From Kribbella solani (GTDB taxonomy: Bacteria > Actinomycetota > Actinomycetes > Propionibacteriales > Kribbellaceae), in contig NZ_JACHNF010000001.1 in assembly GCF_014205295.1 (NCBI RefSeq), forward strand, positions 5,146,001-5,210,000: 64,000 nt of DNA, in the 5' to 3' direction. The position numbers were made by a program, and so were the translations under genes. The notes beneath the pieces are model-generated. The model was given only the letters and a program-made list of their open reading frames with translations, did no database searches and was not told the DNA's origin. Each line of letters starts with the position of its first letter. Positions within the stretch are counted from its first letter, which is position 1. Below, piece by piece: positions 54,242 to 63,111 of this stretch.

Positions 54242-54392
54242 CGGACCTCCCGCGACCACGCCGGCTCTGGCCAGAAGCAGGCGGCGACGGGATCGGTGGG
54301 GACGGGTCACGAGTCCCCCCGGACCGGACGCACGTCCACACCGACTGCCGCAAGGTGCAGCCGGCGCGGGGTGCCGGGGCGGGGTAGGGGGC

Positions 54393-55157
54393 TCACGCCG
54401 GGACCTTCACCAGTTTCGTGGCAGCTTCCGGGTCGGTGGGGCCGGTGCCGTAGGACGGGCACCACTGGGCGATCGGGCAGGCGCCACAGGCCGGCTTCTT
54501 CGCGTGGCAGCGGCGGCGGCCGTGGAAGATCAGCCGGTGCGACAGCATCGTCCAGTCCTTCTTCGGGAACAGGTCGCCGATGAGGTGCTCGACCTTGACC
54601 GGGTCCTCCTCGGCGGTCCACCCGAACCGCCGGACCAGGCGCCCGAAGTGCGTGTCGACCGTGATCCCGGGCACATCGAAGGCGTTCCCGAGCACGACAT
54701 TCGCGGTCTTCCGGCCCGTACCAGGCAGCTTGACCAGCTCGTCCAGCTTGTTCGGCACGACCCCGTCGTAGTCGTCGACCAGCGCCTGGCCGAGCTTGAT
54801 CACACTGTTCGTCTTGGCGCGGAAGAAGCCGGTCGGCTTCAGGATCGTCTCCATCTCGTCCCGGTCGGCCTCCGCGTACGCGCTCGCCGTCGGGTACTTG
54901 GCGAACAGCGTCGGTGTGACCTTGTTGACCGTGACATCGGTGGTCTGCGCCGACAGAATGGTCGCCACCAGCAGTTCCAGCGGGGTGCGGAAGTCCAACT
55001 CACAGTGCGCGTCCGGGTACGTCTCGGTGAGCACCTTGTGCATCTTCCGGGCCCGGCGGACCAGCTGGGTGTGGGTCTCCCCGGCGTACACCGGAGCCTT
55101 GCGGGGGAGCTTCAGCGGGACCACGGGGAGGGGGTCCACGACACGCGGGGATGACAT
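54393..55157 (-). CDS. nth: Endonuclease III
   Basis: 254 residues from ATG 55157. DNA glycosylase/AP lyase: helix-hairpin-helix LPGTGRKTANVVLGNAF with the catalytic Lys, the Asp in ITVDTHFGRL, and the 4Fe-4S loop CHAKKPACGACPIAQWC (Cys spacing 6-2-5). It excises oxidised pyrimidines. An N-terminal tail of about 35 residues precedes the core. Divergent from crp as in other actinomycetes. Confidence 0.96.
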   Translation of the reverse strand: MSSPRVVDPLPVVPLKLPRKAPVYAGETHTQLVRRARKMHKVLTETYPDAHCELDFRTPLELLVATILSAQTTDVTVNKVTPTLFAKYPTASAYAEADRDEMETILKPTGFFRAKTNSVIKLGQALVDDYDGVVPNKLDELVKLPGTGRKTANVVLGNAFDVPGITVDTHFGRLVRRFGWTAEEDPVKVEHLIGDLFPKKDWTMLSHRLIFHGRRRCHAKKPACGACPIAQWCPSYGTGPTDPEAATKLVKVPA

Positions 55158-55291
55158 GGAGGCAAGCCTACGTGGCGGTGCCGACACCTGAGGGGCTACG
55201 GTTTTGTGGCGACCGGGTGTACACATATCGGTCGACGGACGTGGCTGAGCCCACATCCGGAGTCGTGGTCGAAGGTCCTAGGAGGCCCAAC

Positions 55292-55969
55292 GTGGATGCC
55301 GCAGTGCTCCGACAGGCACCGCTGTTCAGTCAGCTCGACGACGAGGCGGCCGACGCGCTGGCCGCGTCGATGACCGAGAGCCGGCTGCGCCGCGGCCAGG
55401 TGCTGTTCCACGAGGGCGACTCGGGCGACCGGCTGTTCATCGTCACCGAGGGCAAGGTCAAGCTCGGCCGCACCTCCGCGGACGGCCGGGAGAACCTGAT
55501 CGCCGTCCTCGGCCCGGGCCAGATGTTCGGCGAGCTGTCGCTGTTCGACCCGGGACCGCGCTCCGCGACCGTCACCGCGGTCACCGACGCGTCGATGATG
55601 TCGCTCACCCACGACGAGCTGCTGCGCTGGCTCGAGGGCCGCCCGGCGGTCGCCCGCGGCCTGCTCCTGCAGCTCGCGTCCCGGCTCCGCAAGGTCTCCG
55701 ACGTGGTCGCCGACCTGGTCTTCTCGGACGTGCCCGGCCGGGTCGCCAAGGCCCTCCTGGACCTTGCCAGCCGCTTCGGCCGTACCGCCGACGACGGCGT
55801 CCACGTCCACCACGACCTGACCCAGGAGGAGCTCGCGCAACTCGTCGGCGCCTCCCGCGAAACCGTCAACAAGGCCCTCGCCGACTTCGCTTCCCGCGGC
55901 TGGGTACGCCTCGAACCCCGCTCGGTGGTCCTCCTCGACGTGGACCGCCTCCAACGCCGGGCCCGCTGA
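55292..55969 (+). CDS. crp: Crp/GlxR-type cAMP-responsive regulator
   Basis: 225 residues from GTG 55292 with TAGGAGG seven bases upstream; the frame is open farther left but without a start signal. The cyclic-nucleotide domain has GELSLFDPGPRSATVTAV (phosphate-binding cassette), followed by the dimer helix and an HTH LTQEELAQLVGASRETVNKAL. Orthologues (Mtb Rv3676, GlxR) are global regulators of carbon metabolism, here possibly of the acetate genes too. Confidence 0.93.
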   Translation: MDAAVLRQAPLFSQLDDEAADALAASMTESRLRRGQVLFHEGDSGDRLFIVTEGKVKLGRTSADGRENLIAVLGPGQMFGELSLFDPGPRSATVTAVTDASMMSLTHDELLRWLEGRPAVARGLLLQLASRLRKVSDVVADLVFSDVPGRVAKALLDLASRFGRTADDGVHVHHDLTQEELAQLVGASRETVNKALADFASRGWVRLEPRSVVLLDVDRLQRRAR

Positions 55970-56003
55970 CCCTCTCCATCCCACTCCTGTCCGCTCCGCC
56001 CGG

Positions 56004-56074
56004 CCAAACCCTCCGTTTCAGGGGATATCCCCCGAACCGCAGGGTTGCCCCCTGAAAATTCGAGGGGGCAACCC
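56004..56074. repeat. Dispersed hairpin repeat, copy 2
   Basis: Homologue of 44144-44215. GGGTTGCCCCCT (56042-56053) and AGGGGGCAACCC (56063-56074) pair perfectly over 12 bases around a 9-base AT-rich loop; another GGGCAACCCT follows at 56086-56095. It again lies between convergent gene ends and may terminate both. Confidence 0.75.
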
Positions 56075-56094
56075 CGTGCTTGAGAGGGCAACCC

Positions 56095-56862
56095 TCAGCT
56101 GTTCAGGTGCTCCAGCTGGGCGCGGACTGACCTTTCGGCGGCCGGCCAGAGGGTCTTGTCCACGTCGGCGTAGACGTGGGCGACGATCGCCTCGGGGGTG
56201 GTGTGGCCGGCGGCAAGCGCCTCGCGGACCTGGGTGAGGCGTTCCTGACGGTGGTTCAGGTAGTAGGTGAGGACCGCGCTGGGGTCGTCGATCACGGGCC
56301 CGTGGCCGGGGAGCAGGCGGGCGACGCCGGCCGGGGAGTTGGCGAAAGCCCGGAGGTGCTCCAGGGAGTTCAGGTACGGGCCCAGGGCACCATCCGGGTA
56401 CGCGACCACCGACGTACCGCGGCCGAGAACCGTGTCGCCGGTCAGCAGCGAACCGTCCTGAGGCAGCCAGAAACACACCGAGTCGAGCGTGTGACCGGGC
56501 GTGGGCAGTACTTCGACGCGGAGACCGTCGACGGTGATCACATCACCTTCGGACAGGCCGTGGGCGTGGTCGGTCGGGATGCGGAAAGCCGGATCCACCG
56601 CGCGTACGCCGCAGCCGGCCTGGTTGGCGAACCAGGCGGCACCGTCGGAGTGATCCGGGTGATTGTGGGTCAGCAGCACGACCGCGACCTGGCCTGCCTC
56701 GGCGAGGACCGCGCGCAGGTGGTCCTCCAGCATCGGGCCGGGATCGACGACCACCGACCGCTCCGCACCGGGAGCGCGCAGAATCCAGGTGTTGGTCCCG
56801 TCCAGGGTCATCGGGCCGGGGTTCGCCGCGAGTACCAGGGTGGCGTAGTCGGTGACGTTCAT
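56095..56862 (-). CDS. Metallo-beta-lactamase-fold hydrolase
   Basis: 255 residues from ATG overlapping the Nudix stop. Zinc ligands: THNHPDHSDG (HxHxDH), PTPGHTLDSVCF, TGDTVLGRG and LPGHGPVI. The C-terminal helix bundle (about 190-255) resembles LACTB2-type enzymes, some of which are RNases. Orthologue position matches Rv3677c. Substrate unknown. Confidence 0.92.
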   Translation of the reverse strand: MNVTDYATLVLAANPGPMTLDGTNTWILRAPGAERSVVVDPGPMLEDHLRAVLAEAGQVAVVLLTHNHPDHSDGAAWFANQAGCGVRAVDPAFRIPTDHAHGLSEGDVITVDGLRVEVLPTPGHTLDSVCFWLPQDGSLLTGDTVLGRGTSVVAYPDGALGPYLNSLEHLRAFANSPAGVARLLPGHGPVIDDPSAVLTYYLNHRQERLTQVREALAAGHTTPEAIVAHVYADVDKTLWPAAERSVRAQLEHLNS

Positions 56863-57692
56863 GTGGTCTCCAGATAGGCCTGGTCGCCGTCGAGACGCAC
56901 GGTGGGCATGATCGCCCGGATGGTCCGCTCGCCGGCCGCGTCCAGGACCGCGGCCACGTCGGCGTACCGCGAGAGTTCGTGACAGCAGATGTACGTCGGC
57001 GGCAGCATCAGTACTTCGCCCGCGTCGACGGCGGCGACTGCTTTCTCCGGGCGGATCCAGGTGACTTGGTCGGATTCGCTGGTCACGTCGCGGGTGACCT
57101 GGCCGGCCGGGAGGGCGGCGACGAAGAACGCGGTGTCGTACCGCTTGGGCTCGAACTCCGGCGTGATCCAGTGCGCCCACGGGCCGAGCAGGTCGGCACG
57201 CAGGACCAGGCCGCGGCGGTGCAGGAACTCCGAGAAGCCGAGCTCGCGGGATTCCAGGGCGACCCGGTCGGCCTCCCAGTCCGCGCCGGTGGTGTCGTCG
57301 ACGATCGAGTCCGGCGACGGGCCGGCCAGGAGTACGCCGGATTCCTCGAAGGTTTCGCGGACGGCGGCGGCGACGTACGCGGCGGCGGTCGCGGCGGAAC
57401 AACCGAGCCGCCCGGCGAACCAGTCCGGCGCCGGGCCGGACCAGGAGTCCGCGACCGTCGAGTCGGTCGGATCGACCCGACCGCCCGGAAACACCGTCAT
57501 CCCCGCCGCAAACGCCATCGTCCGCTGCCGCCTCAGTAGGTAGACCTCTGTCCCATCACCCTGAGTGGAGTTTCTCAGCAGGATGACCGTCGCGGCGGGG
57601 TGCGGTGGGGTGGGGGTGCGGGAACCCTGGGCGTACTCGAGGGCTACTTCGGCCATCCGGCCGGTCATCAACTCGGACGTCAGATCCCGCAC
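56859..57692 (-). CDS. Nudix hydrolase (NUDT19-like)
   Basis: 277 residues from GTG. PHPAATVILLRNS and FPGGRVDPTDS open the Nudix fold; the RExxEExG part follows after an inserted loop as AAAVRETFEESGVLLAG, the long-insert layout of NUDT19-type CoA hydrolases. Coupled by a 4-base overlap to the MBL gene. Confidence 0.85.
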   Translation of the reverse strand: MRDLTSELMTGRMAEVALEYAQGSRTPTPPHPAATVILLRNSTQGDGTEVYLLRRQRTMAFAAGMTVFPGGRVDPTDSTVADSWSGPAPDWFAGRLGCSAATAAAYVAAAVRETFEESGVLLAGPSPDSIVDDTTGADWEADRVALESRELGFSEFLHRRGLVLRADLLGPWAHWITPEFEPKRYDTAFFVAALPAGQVTRDVTSESDQVTWIRPEKAVAAVDAGEVLMLPPTYICCHELSRYADVAAVLDAAGERTIRAIMPTVRLDGDQAYLETT

Positions 57693-57722
57693 CTCGTCAC
57701 ACCTTCCGCTCCGCCACCGCGG

Positions 57723-58184
57723 TCAGCCGACCTCGACGATCAGTTCAATCTCTACGGGGGCATCCAGCGGCAACACCGGTACGCCGACCGCGCTGCGCGC
57801 GTGCTGCCCAGCGTCACCGAAGACCTGCCCGAACAGCTCGGACGCGCCGTTCGCGACCTGCGGCTGACCGGTGAAGTCGGCGGTGGACGCGATGAACGCG
57901 ACCGCCTTCACGATCCGCTTGACGTTCGCCAGGTCGCCGATCTCGGCCTTGACCGCGGCCAGCGCGTTCAGCGCGCACTGCTGGGCGCACTCGCTCGCCA
58001 CCTCGGCGGTGACCGCGTCGCCGACCTTGCCGGTCGCGATCAGCGCGCCCTCGCGCAGCGGCAGCTGACCGGACGTGTACACCAGGTCACCGGTGCGGAC
58101 CGCCGGAACGTACGCGGCGACCGGCTTGGCCACCTCGGGCAGCTTCAGGCCGAGCTCGGCCAGCTTCTCTTCCGGGTGGCTCAC
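57723..58184 (-). CDS. RidA-family protein
   Basis: 153 residues from GTG overlapping the DUF4177 stop (GTGA). YVPAVRTGDLVYTSGQLPL, CAQQCALNALAAVKAEIG and AVGVPVLPLDAPVEIELIVEV fit the YjgF/RidA fold, which deaminates reactive enamines. The Arg of the classical active site near the C terminus (normally R105) is not evident, so it may belong to a non-deaminating subgroup. Confidence 0.88.
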   Translation of the reverse strand: MSHPEEKLAELGLKLPEVAKPVAAYVPAVRTGDLVYTSGQLPLREGALIATGKVGDAVTAEVASECAQQCALNALAAVKAEIGDLANVKRIVKAVAFIASTADFTGQPQVANGASELFGQVFGDAGQHARSAVGVPVLPLDAPVEIELIVEVG

Positions 58185-58342
58185 TTGTCCTCGATCTCTC
58201 GCTTGAAGTAGGCGACCAGGTTCTCCGGGTTGAGGCCCGGCACGACCTGGACCAGCTCCCAGCCGTCCTGGCCGAAGTTGTCCAGGATCTCCTTGGTCGA
58301 GTGGACCAGCAGCGGCGCGGTGAAGTACTCGAACTTCTTCAT
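58181..58342 (-). CDS. DUF4177 small protein
   Basis: 53 residues: MKKFEYFTAPLLVHSTKEIL then NFGQDGWELVQVVPG. DUF4177 proteins are short beta-rich proteins, often encoded just before RidA in actinomycetes, of unknown function. The ATG follows TAGAGT by 7 bases (leaderless). Longer in-frame extensions lack any signal. Confidence 0.88.
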   Translation of the reverse strand: MKKFEYFTAPLLVHSTKEILDNFGQDGWELVQVVPGLNPENLVAYFKREIEDK

Positions 58343-58349
58343 ACAGGGG

Positions 58350-58355
58350 ACTCTA
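58350..58355 (-). promoter_or_regulatory. -10 hexamer TAGAGT of the DUF4177-RidA unit
   Basis: On the minus strand TAGAGT is followed by 7 bases and ATG 58342. Confidence 0.5.
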
Positions 58356-58414
58356 CTGAAACCTCCCCTATCCCACCGGCCCCGGTCAGGAACGCTGTGG
58401 TGTGGAGCACGTCC

Positions 58415-58420
58415 TACCCT
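58415..58420 (+). promoter_or_regulatory. -10 hexamer TACCCT of the ArsA-type operon
   Basis: TACCCT ends 7 bases before the ATG at 58428; no ribosome site is present. It supports this start over in-frame codons upstream. Confidence 0.5.
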
Positions 58421-58427
58421 GGGACCT

Positions 58428-59378
58428 ATGGCACGACTGCACGTGGTCACCGGTAAGGGTGGCACCGGGAAGACCACCGTCGCGGCCGCCATGGCGTTGT
58501 CCCTGGCCGAACAGGGCAAGCGGGTGCTGCTCTGCGAGGTCGAAGGACGCCAGGGGCTGGCGCAGCTCTTCGACGTTCCGCCGCTCCCGTACGTCGAGCG
58601 CCGGATCGCACAAGGTCCCGGCGGTGGCGAGGTGTACGCGCTGGCGGTGGACGCCGAGGCGGCCCTGCTCGAGTACCTCGACATGTACTACCACCTCGGC
58701 CGCGCCGGGAAGGCACTGGAGAAAGTCGGTGCGATCGACTTCGTCACCACGATCGCGCCCGGCCTGCGCGACGTACTGCTCACCGGCAAGGTGTACGAGG
58801 CGACCCGACGGAAAGCACACGGCAAGCTCGCGTACGACGCGGTCGTGCTGGATGCCCCGCCGACCGGCCGGATCGCGCCGTTCCTGAACGTGAACCACGA
58901 GGTGGCCGGACTGGCCAAGGTCGGGCCTATCCGCAATCAGGCGGACGCGATCATGGGCATGCTCCGCTCGGACGTGACCCGGATCCACCTGGTCACGTTG
59001 CTTGAGGAAATGCCGGTGCAGGAGACGCTGGACGCGGTCGAGCAACTGGAGGCGCTGGACCTGCAGATCGGGTCGATCGTGGTGAACCTGGTCCGGAACA
59101 GTCCGCTCGACGACGACGCGCTCGCCCTTGCGGTGAAGGAGAAACTGCCCGCCGCGGAACTGACCCGGGGACTGAAGGCGGCCGGGCTGACGATCGGCGA
59201 CGACCTGGTCCGGACGCTCGCCACCGAGGCGCACGACCACGCGATCCGGGTGGGCCTGGAACGCGAGAACCGCGACCGAATCGATGCCCTGGGCAAGAAA
59301 GTCACCGAGCTGCAACTGCAGCCCGAAGGCATCGACCACGGCGCCCTGATCGACCTGGCAGAGGAGTTCCGGGCATGA
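58428..59378 (+). CDS. ArsA-type P-loop ATPase, first of pair
   Basis: 316 residues beginning MARLHVVTGKGGTGKTTVAAA, a deviant Walker A with the signature Lys. VLDAPPTGRIAPFL is the switch II/Walker B region. Matches Rv3679, whose product forms a complex with Rv3680 and affects redox and envelope homeostasis in mycobacteria. The second ATPase follows after 31 bases. Confidence 0.9.
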   Translation: MARLHVVTGKGGTGKTTVAAAMALSLAEQGKRVLLCEVEGRQGLAQLFDVPPLPYVERRIAQGPGGGEVYALAVDAEAALLEYLDMYYHLGRAGKALEKVGAIDFVTTIAPGLRDVLLTGKVYEATRRKAHGKLAYDAVVLDAPPTGRIAPFLNVNHEVAGLAKVGPIRNQADAIMGMLRSDVTRIHLVTLLEEMPVQETLDAVEQLEALDLQIGSIVVNLVRNSPLDDDALALAVKEKLPAAELTRGLKAAGLTIGDDLVRTLATEAHDHAIRVGLERENRDRIDALGKKVTELQLQPEGIDHGALIDLAEEFRA

Positions 59379-59409
59379 GCGCGACGCGACCGGCCGGGGA
59401 GGCCACCCG

Positions 59410-60531
59410 ATGACCGGGCTCGATCTTGACGCGTTGATCGACGACCCGGGTACACGGATCGTGATCACCTGCGGGGCGGGTGGGGTCGGCAAGACCACGA
59501 CCGCGGCGGCGCTCGGATTGCGGGCGGCGGAGCGGGGACGGAAGGTCGTCGTGCTGACGATCGACCCGGCCCGGCGGCTGGCGCAGTCGCTGGGGCTGAC
59601 CGAGCTGGACAACACCCCGCGGGCGGTGGCCGACGTGAACGCGGCGAACGGTGGCCGGCTGGACGCGATGATGCTGGACATGAAACGGACGTTCGACGAC
59701 GTCGTACTGCAGCATGCGACGCCGGAGAAGGCCGAGCAGATCCTCGCGAACCCGTTCTACCAGGCGCTGTCGTCGTCGTTCGCGGGGACGCAGGAGTACA
59801 TGGCGATGGAGAAACTCGGGCAGCTGCACAAGCAGGCCGAGCAGACCGGCGACTGGGATCTGATCATCGTCGACACTCCCCCGTCACGCTCCGCGCTCGA
59901 CTTCCTGGATGCGCCGGAGCGGCTCGCGTCACTGCTGGAGGGCCGTTTCCTCCGGTTGCTGCTGGCGCCGGCGCGCGGTCCGTTCAAGCTGATGTCGGCC
60001 GGGGTGAACATGGCGATGTCCGTACTGAACAAGGTGCTCGGCGCGCAGGTGCTGACCGACGTACAGACGTTCGTGGCGGCTTTCGACACGCTCTTCGGCG
60101 GGTTCCGGCAGCGGGCCGAGCAGACGGTGGCGCTACTACGGGAACCGCATACCGCGTTCCTGGTGGTGGCCGCGCCGCAGAATGACGCGTTGCGCGAGGC
60201 GTCGTACTTCGCCGAGCGATTGCGCGCGGAGGGCATGCCGCTGGCCGGCGTCGTGCTGAACCGGGTGACGAACACGCAAGCCCCGGAGCTGTCGGCGGAG
60301 CGGTCACTCGCCGCCGCGGAGAAGCTCGAGGAAGCGGACAAGTCGCCGCTGACCGCCGCGGTGCTGCGGTTGCACGCGGACAAGATGCAGCAGGTCGTCG
60401 GCGACCACAAGCGCGCGGAGCGCTTCCGCCGCGGCCACCGCGCGATCAGGATCGTCGAGGTCCCCGCCCTCGCCGACGATGTCCACGACCTCACCGGCCT
60501 CCGCGAAATCGGAGACCTCCTCACCGCCTGA
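59410..60531 (+). CDS. ArsA-type P-loop ATPase, second of pair
   Basis: 373 residues; ATG preceded by GGGGAGG. Walker A CGAGGVGKTTTAAAL, TIDPARRLAQSLG as in ArsA/Get3 proteins, and IIVDTPPSRSALDFLD. It lacks arsenite-binding Cys triads. Homologue of Rv3680. The pair probably forms a heterodimeric complex acting at the membrane. Its 3' end is C-rich like other gene ends here. Confidence 0.9.
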   Translation: MTGLDLDALIDDPGTRIVITCGAGGVGKTTTAAALGLRAAERGRKVVVLTIDPARRLAQSLGLTELDNTPRAVADVNAANGGRLDAMMLDMKRTFDDVVLQHATPEKAEQILANPFYQALSSSFAGTQEYMAMEKLGQLHKQAEQTGDWDLIIVDTPPSRSALDFLDAPERLASLLEGRFLRLLLAPARGPFKLMSAGVNMAMSVLNKVLGAQVLTDVQTFVAAFDTLFGGFRQRAEQTVALLREPHTAFLVVAAPQNDALREASYFAERLRAEGMPLAGVVLNRVTNTQAPELSAERSLAAAEKLEEADKSPLTAAVLRLHADKMQQVVGDHKRAERFRRGHRAIRIVEVPALADDVHDLTGLREIGDLLTA

Positions 60532-60585
60532 GTTCACCGTCAGCGAACGCGCGGGAGCCTGGGAATTACTTGCTTACACCTGTGG

Positions 60586-60604
60586 TTGAGCCTGTCAGAC
60601 TCAA
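60586..60604 (+). promoter_or_regulatory. HAIR-like HspR operator upstream of lon
   Basis: TTGAG and CTCAA separated by 9 bases reproduce the core and spacing of the HAIR element (CTTGAGT-N7-ACTCAAG); only the outer bases differ. lon belongs to the HspR regulon in Streptomyces, so heat-shock control is plausible. It ends 21 bases before the lon GTG. Confidence 0.6.
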
Positions 60605-60625
60605 TCTTGTAAAGGGTGTGACAGC

Positions 60626-62977
60626 GTGACCGATACGTTGAATCTTCCTGTTCTGCCGCTGGACGACGCAGTGGTCCTGCCGGGGATGGTCGTGCCGGTC
60701 CGGCTCGCTGACAGCGAGGCCCGGGCGGCGATCGACGCCGCGCAGGCCGCGGGTCACGACCAGGTCCTCCTGGTGCCGCGGCTGGACGGACAATATGCGA
60801 AGGCCGGAACGCTCGGCGAGATCGAGCAGATCGGCCGGCTGCCGGGCGGTGACCGGGCGGCCGTGATCCGGGGTACCCAGCGGGTCCGGATCGGCGCCGG
60901 CACCACCGGTCCGGGGGCAGCGCTCTGGGTGGGCGCGACGGTGATGTACGAGATCACCGACGACCGCTCCGCCGAGCTGGCCCGTGAGTACAAGACTCTG
61001 ACCACCTCCGTGCTGCAACGTCGCGGCGCGTACCAGGTGATCGATTCGATCAAGCAGGTCGACGACCCGGCGGAGCTGTCCGACCTGGCCGGCTACGCGT
61101 CGTACCTGAACAACGAGCAGAAGTCCTGGCTGGTCGAGAACGCGAACGTGTCCGAGCGGCTGGAGAAGCTGATCGGCTGGGTGAAGGACCACCTCGCCGA
61201 GCTCGAGGTCTCCGAGACGATCCAGAAGGACGTCCAGGAGGGCATGGAGAAGCAGCAGCGCGAGTTCCTGCTGCGCCAGCAGATGGCGGCGATCCGCAAG
61301 GAGCTGGCCGAGCTGGACGGCAAGGCCGAGTCCGAGGAAGAGGACTACCGGGCCCGCGTCGAGGCGGCCGATCTGCCCGAGCACGTCGCGAAGGCGGCGC
61401 TGGCGGAGGTCGACAAGCTGGAGCGGACCGCCGAGCAGTCCCCCGAGGTCGGCTGGATCCGGACCTGGCTGGACACCGTGCTCGAACTGCCCTGGAACGA
61501 TCGCACCGAGGACAGCTACGACATCCGCGAGGCGCGGGCCGTACTGGACGCGGACCACGCCGGGCTGGACGACGTGAAACAGCGCATCACCGAGTACCTG
61601 GCCGTACGGCGCCGTCGCGCGGACCGTGGTCTCGGCGTCGTCGGCGGTCGCCGCAGTGGCGCTGTACTCGCGCTGGTCGGGCCGCCTGGTGTCGGCAAGA
61701 CGTCGCTGGGTGAGTCGGTCGCGCGGGCGATGGGACGGAAGTTCGTCCGGGTCGCGCTCGGCGGTGTCCGGGACGAGGCCGAGATCCGCGGTCACCGGCG
61801 TACGTACGTCGGCGCGCTGCCGGGCCGGATCGTCCGGGCCATCACCGAAGCCGGTTCGATGAACCCGGTGGTGTTGCTGGACGAGATCGACAAGGTCGGC
61901 GCGGACTACCGGGGCGACCCGACCGCGGCGCTGCTGGAGGTCCTCGACCCGGCGCAGAACCACACCTTCCGGGACCACTACCTGGAGGTCGAGCTGGACC
62001 TGTCCGACGTGGTTTTCCTGGCCACGGCGAACGTGCTGGATTCGATCCCGGGGCCGTTGCTGGACCGGATGGAGCTGGTGCAGCTGGACGGGTACACCGA
62101 GGACGAGAAGGTCACCATCGCCCGTGACCACCTGCTCCCGCGACAGTTGGAGCGGGCGGGCCTGACGGCGGACGAAGTGACCGTCCAGGACTCGGCGCTG
62201 CGGGTGCTCGCGGGTGAGTACACGCGGGAGGCCGGGGTCCGGCAGCTCGAGCGCTCGATCGCGCGCGTGCTGCGGAAGGTCACGGCTCAGCTGGCGCTGG
62301 GTGAGGAACTGGGTGCCCTGACGGTCGGCTCTGGTGAGCTGAAGAAGTACCTGGGGTCGCCCAAGTTCACACCGGAGTCGGCGGAGCGTACGGCGCTACC
62401 GGGCGTGGCGACCGGTCTTGCCGTGACAGGTGCCGGTGGTGACGTGCTCTTCGTCGAGGCGTCGCTGGCGGACAAGGAGACCGGCCCGACCGGGGTCACG
62501 TTGACCGGACAGCTCGGCGACGTGATGAAGGAGTCGGCGCAGATCGCCCTGTCCTACCTGCGTTCGCACGGCGCGGAGCTGGGTCTGCCGGTCGGTGATC
62601 TGGCCGAACGGAACGCCCACATCCACGTACCGGCCGGTGCTGTCCCGAAGGATGGACCATCGGCTGGTGTGACGATGACAACGGCGCTCGCGTCGCTGCT
62701 GTCCGGACGGCCGGTCCGTTCGGAGGTCGCGATGACCGGTGAGGTGTCACTGACCGGGCGGGTACTGCCGATCGGTGGCGTGAAGCAGAAGCTGCTCGCG
62801 GCGCACCGGGCCGGGCTGACCACGATCCTGATCCCGAAGCGGAACGAGCCCGACCTGGAGGACGTGCCCGCGTCCGTACTGGCCGAGCTGACCGTGCACC
62901 CGGTGAGCGACGTCCGCGAAGTACTGGACCTGGCCCTGGAACCGGCCGAGGTCGTGGCGCACCAGTACGCCGCCTGA
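60626..62977 (+). CDS. lon: ATP-dependent protease Lon
   Basis: 783 residues from GTG with AAAGGGTG upstream. N-terminal LON substrate domain (LNLPVLPLDDAVVLPGMVVP), coiled coil around 200-250, AAA+ module with VGPPGVGKTSLGESVARAMG and LLDEIDKVGADYRGDP, and the protease domain with Ser679 in PKDGPSAGVTM and the Lys near 720 in GGVKQKLLAAHRAG. Degrades misfolded and regulatory proteins. It occupies the slot of whiB4/wblA in the conserved gene order. Confidence 0.97.
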   Translation: MTDTLNLPVLPLDDAVVLPGMVVPVRLADSEARAAIDAAQAAGHDQVLLVPRLDGQYAKAGTLGEIEQIGRLPGGDRAAVIRGTQRVRIGAGTTGPGAALWVGATVMYEITDDRSAELAREYKTLTTSVLQRRGAYQVIDSIKQVDDPAELSDLAGYASYLNNEQKSWLVENANVSERLEKLIGWVKDHLAELEVSETIQKDVQEGMEKQQREFLLRQQMAAIRKELAELDGKAESEEEDYRARVEAADLPEHVAKAALAEVDKLERTAEQSPEVGWIRTWLDTVLELPWNDRTEDSYDIREARAVLDADHAGLDDVKQRITEYLAVRRRRADRGLGVVGGRRSGAVLALVGPPGVGKTSLGESVARAMGRKFVRVALGGVRDEAEIRGHRRTYVGALPGRIVRAITEAGSMNPVVLLDEIDKVGADYRGDPTAALLEVLDPAQNHTFRDHYLEVELDLSDVVFLATANVLDSIPGPLLDRMELVQLDGYTEDEKVTIARDHLLPRQLERAGLTADEVTVQDSALRVLAGEYTREAGVRQLERSIARVLRKVTAQLALGEELGALTVGSGELKKYLGSPKFTPESAERTALPGVATGLAVTGAGGDVLFVEASLADKETGPTGVTLTGQLGDVMKESAQIALSYLRSHGAELGLPVGDLAERNAHIHVPAGAVPKDGPSAGVTMTTALASLLSGRPVRSEVAMTGEVSLTGRVLPIGGVKQKLLAAHRAGLTTILIPKRNEPDLEDVPASVLAELTVHPVSDVREVLDLALEPAEVVAHQYAA

Positions 62978-62988
62978 GGTAGCTGTAG

Positions 62989-63023
62989 ACGATAAGCCCG
63001 CGCGACACGCGCGGGCTTATCGT
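62989..63023 (+). terminator. Intrinsic terminator after lon
   Basis: Perfect 16-base arms (ACGATAAGCCCGCGCG and its complement) with the 3-base loop ACA, followed by CCTTTC. It lies 12 bases past the lon stop. Confidence 0.92.
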
Positions 63024-63111
63024 CCTTTCGGACGAATCCTGTCCAGCTAGTGTGACCGAACTCATAGTCATCGCCGTAACCCAAACGGGCCATCCCGTAG
63101 TCTCTATAACC

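Noticed and set aside
59375..59413. 12-codon mini-frame bridging the two ArsA-type genes with ATGA at both ends
   Set aside because: Striking overlaps, but the second ATPase has its own good ribosome site inside it and the peptide is too short to judge; not annotated.
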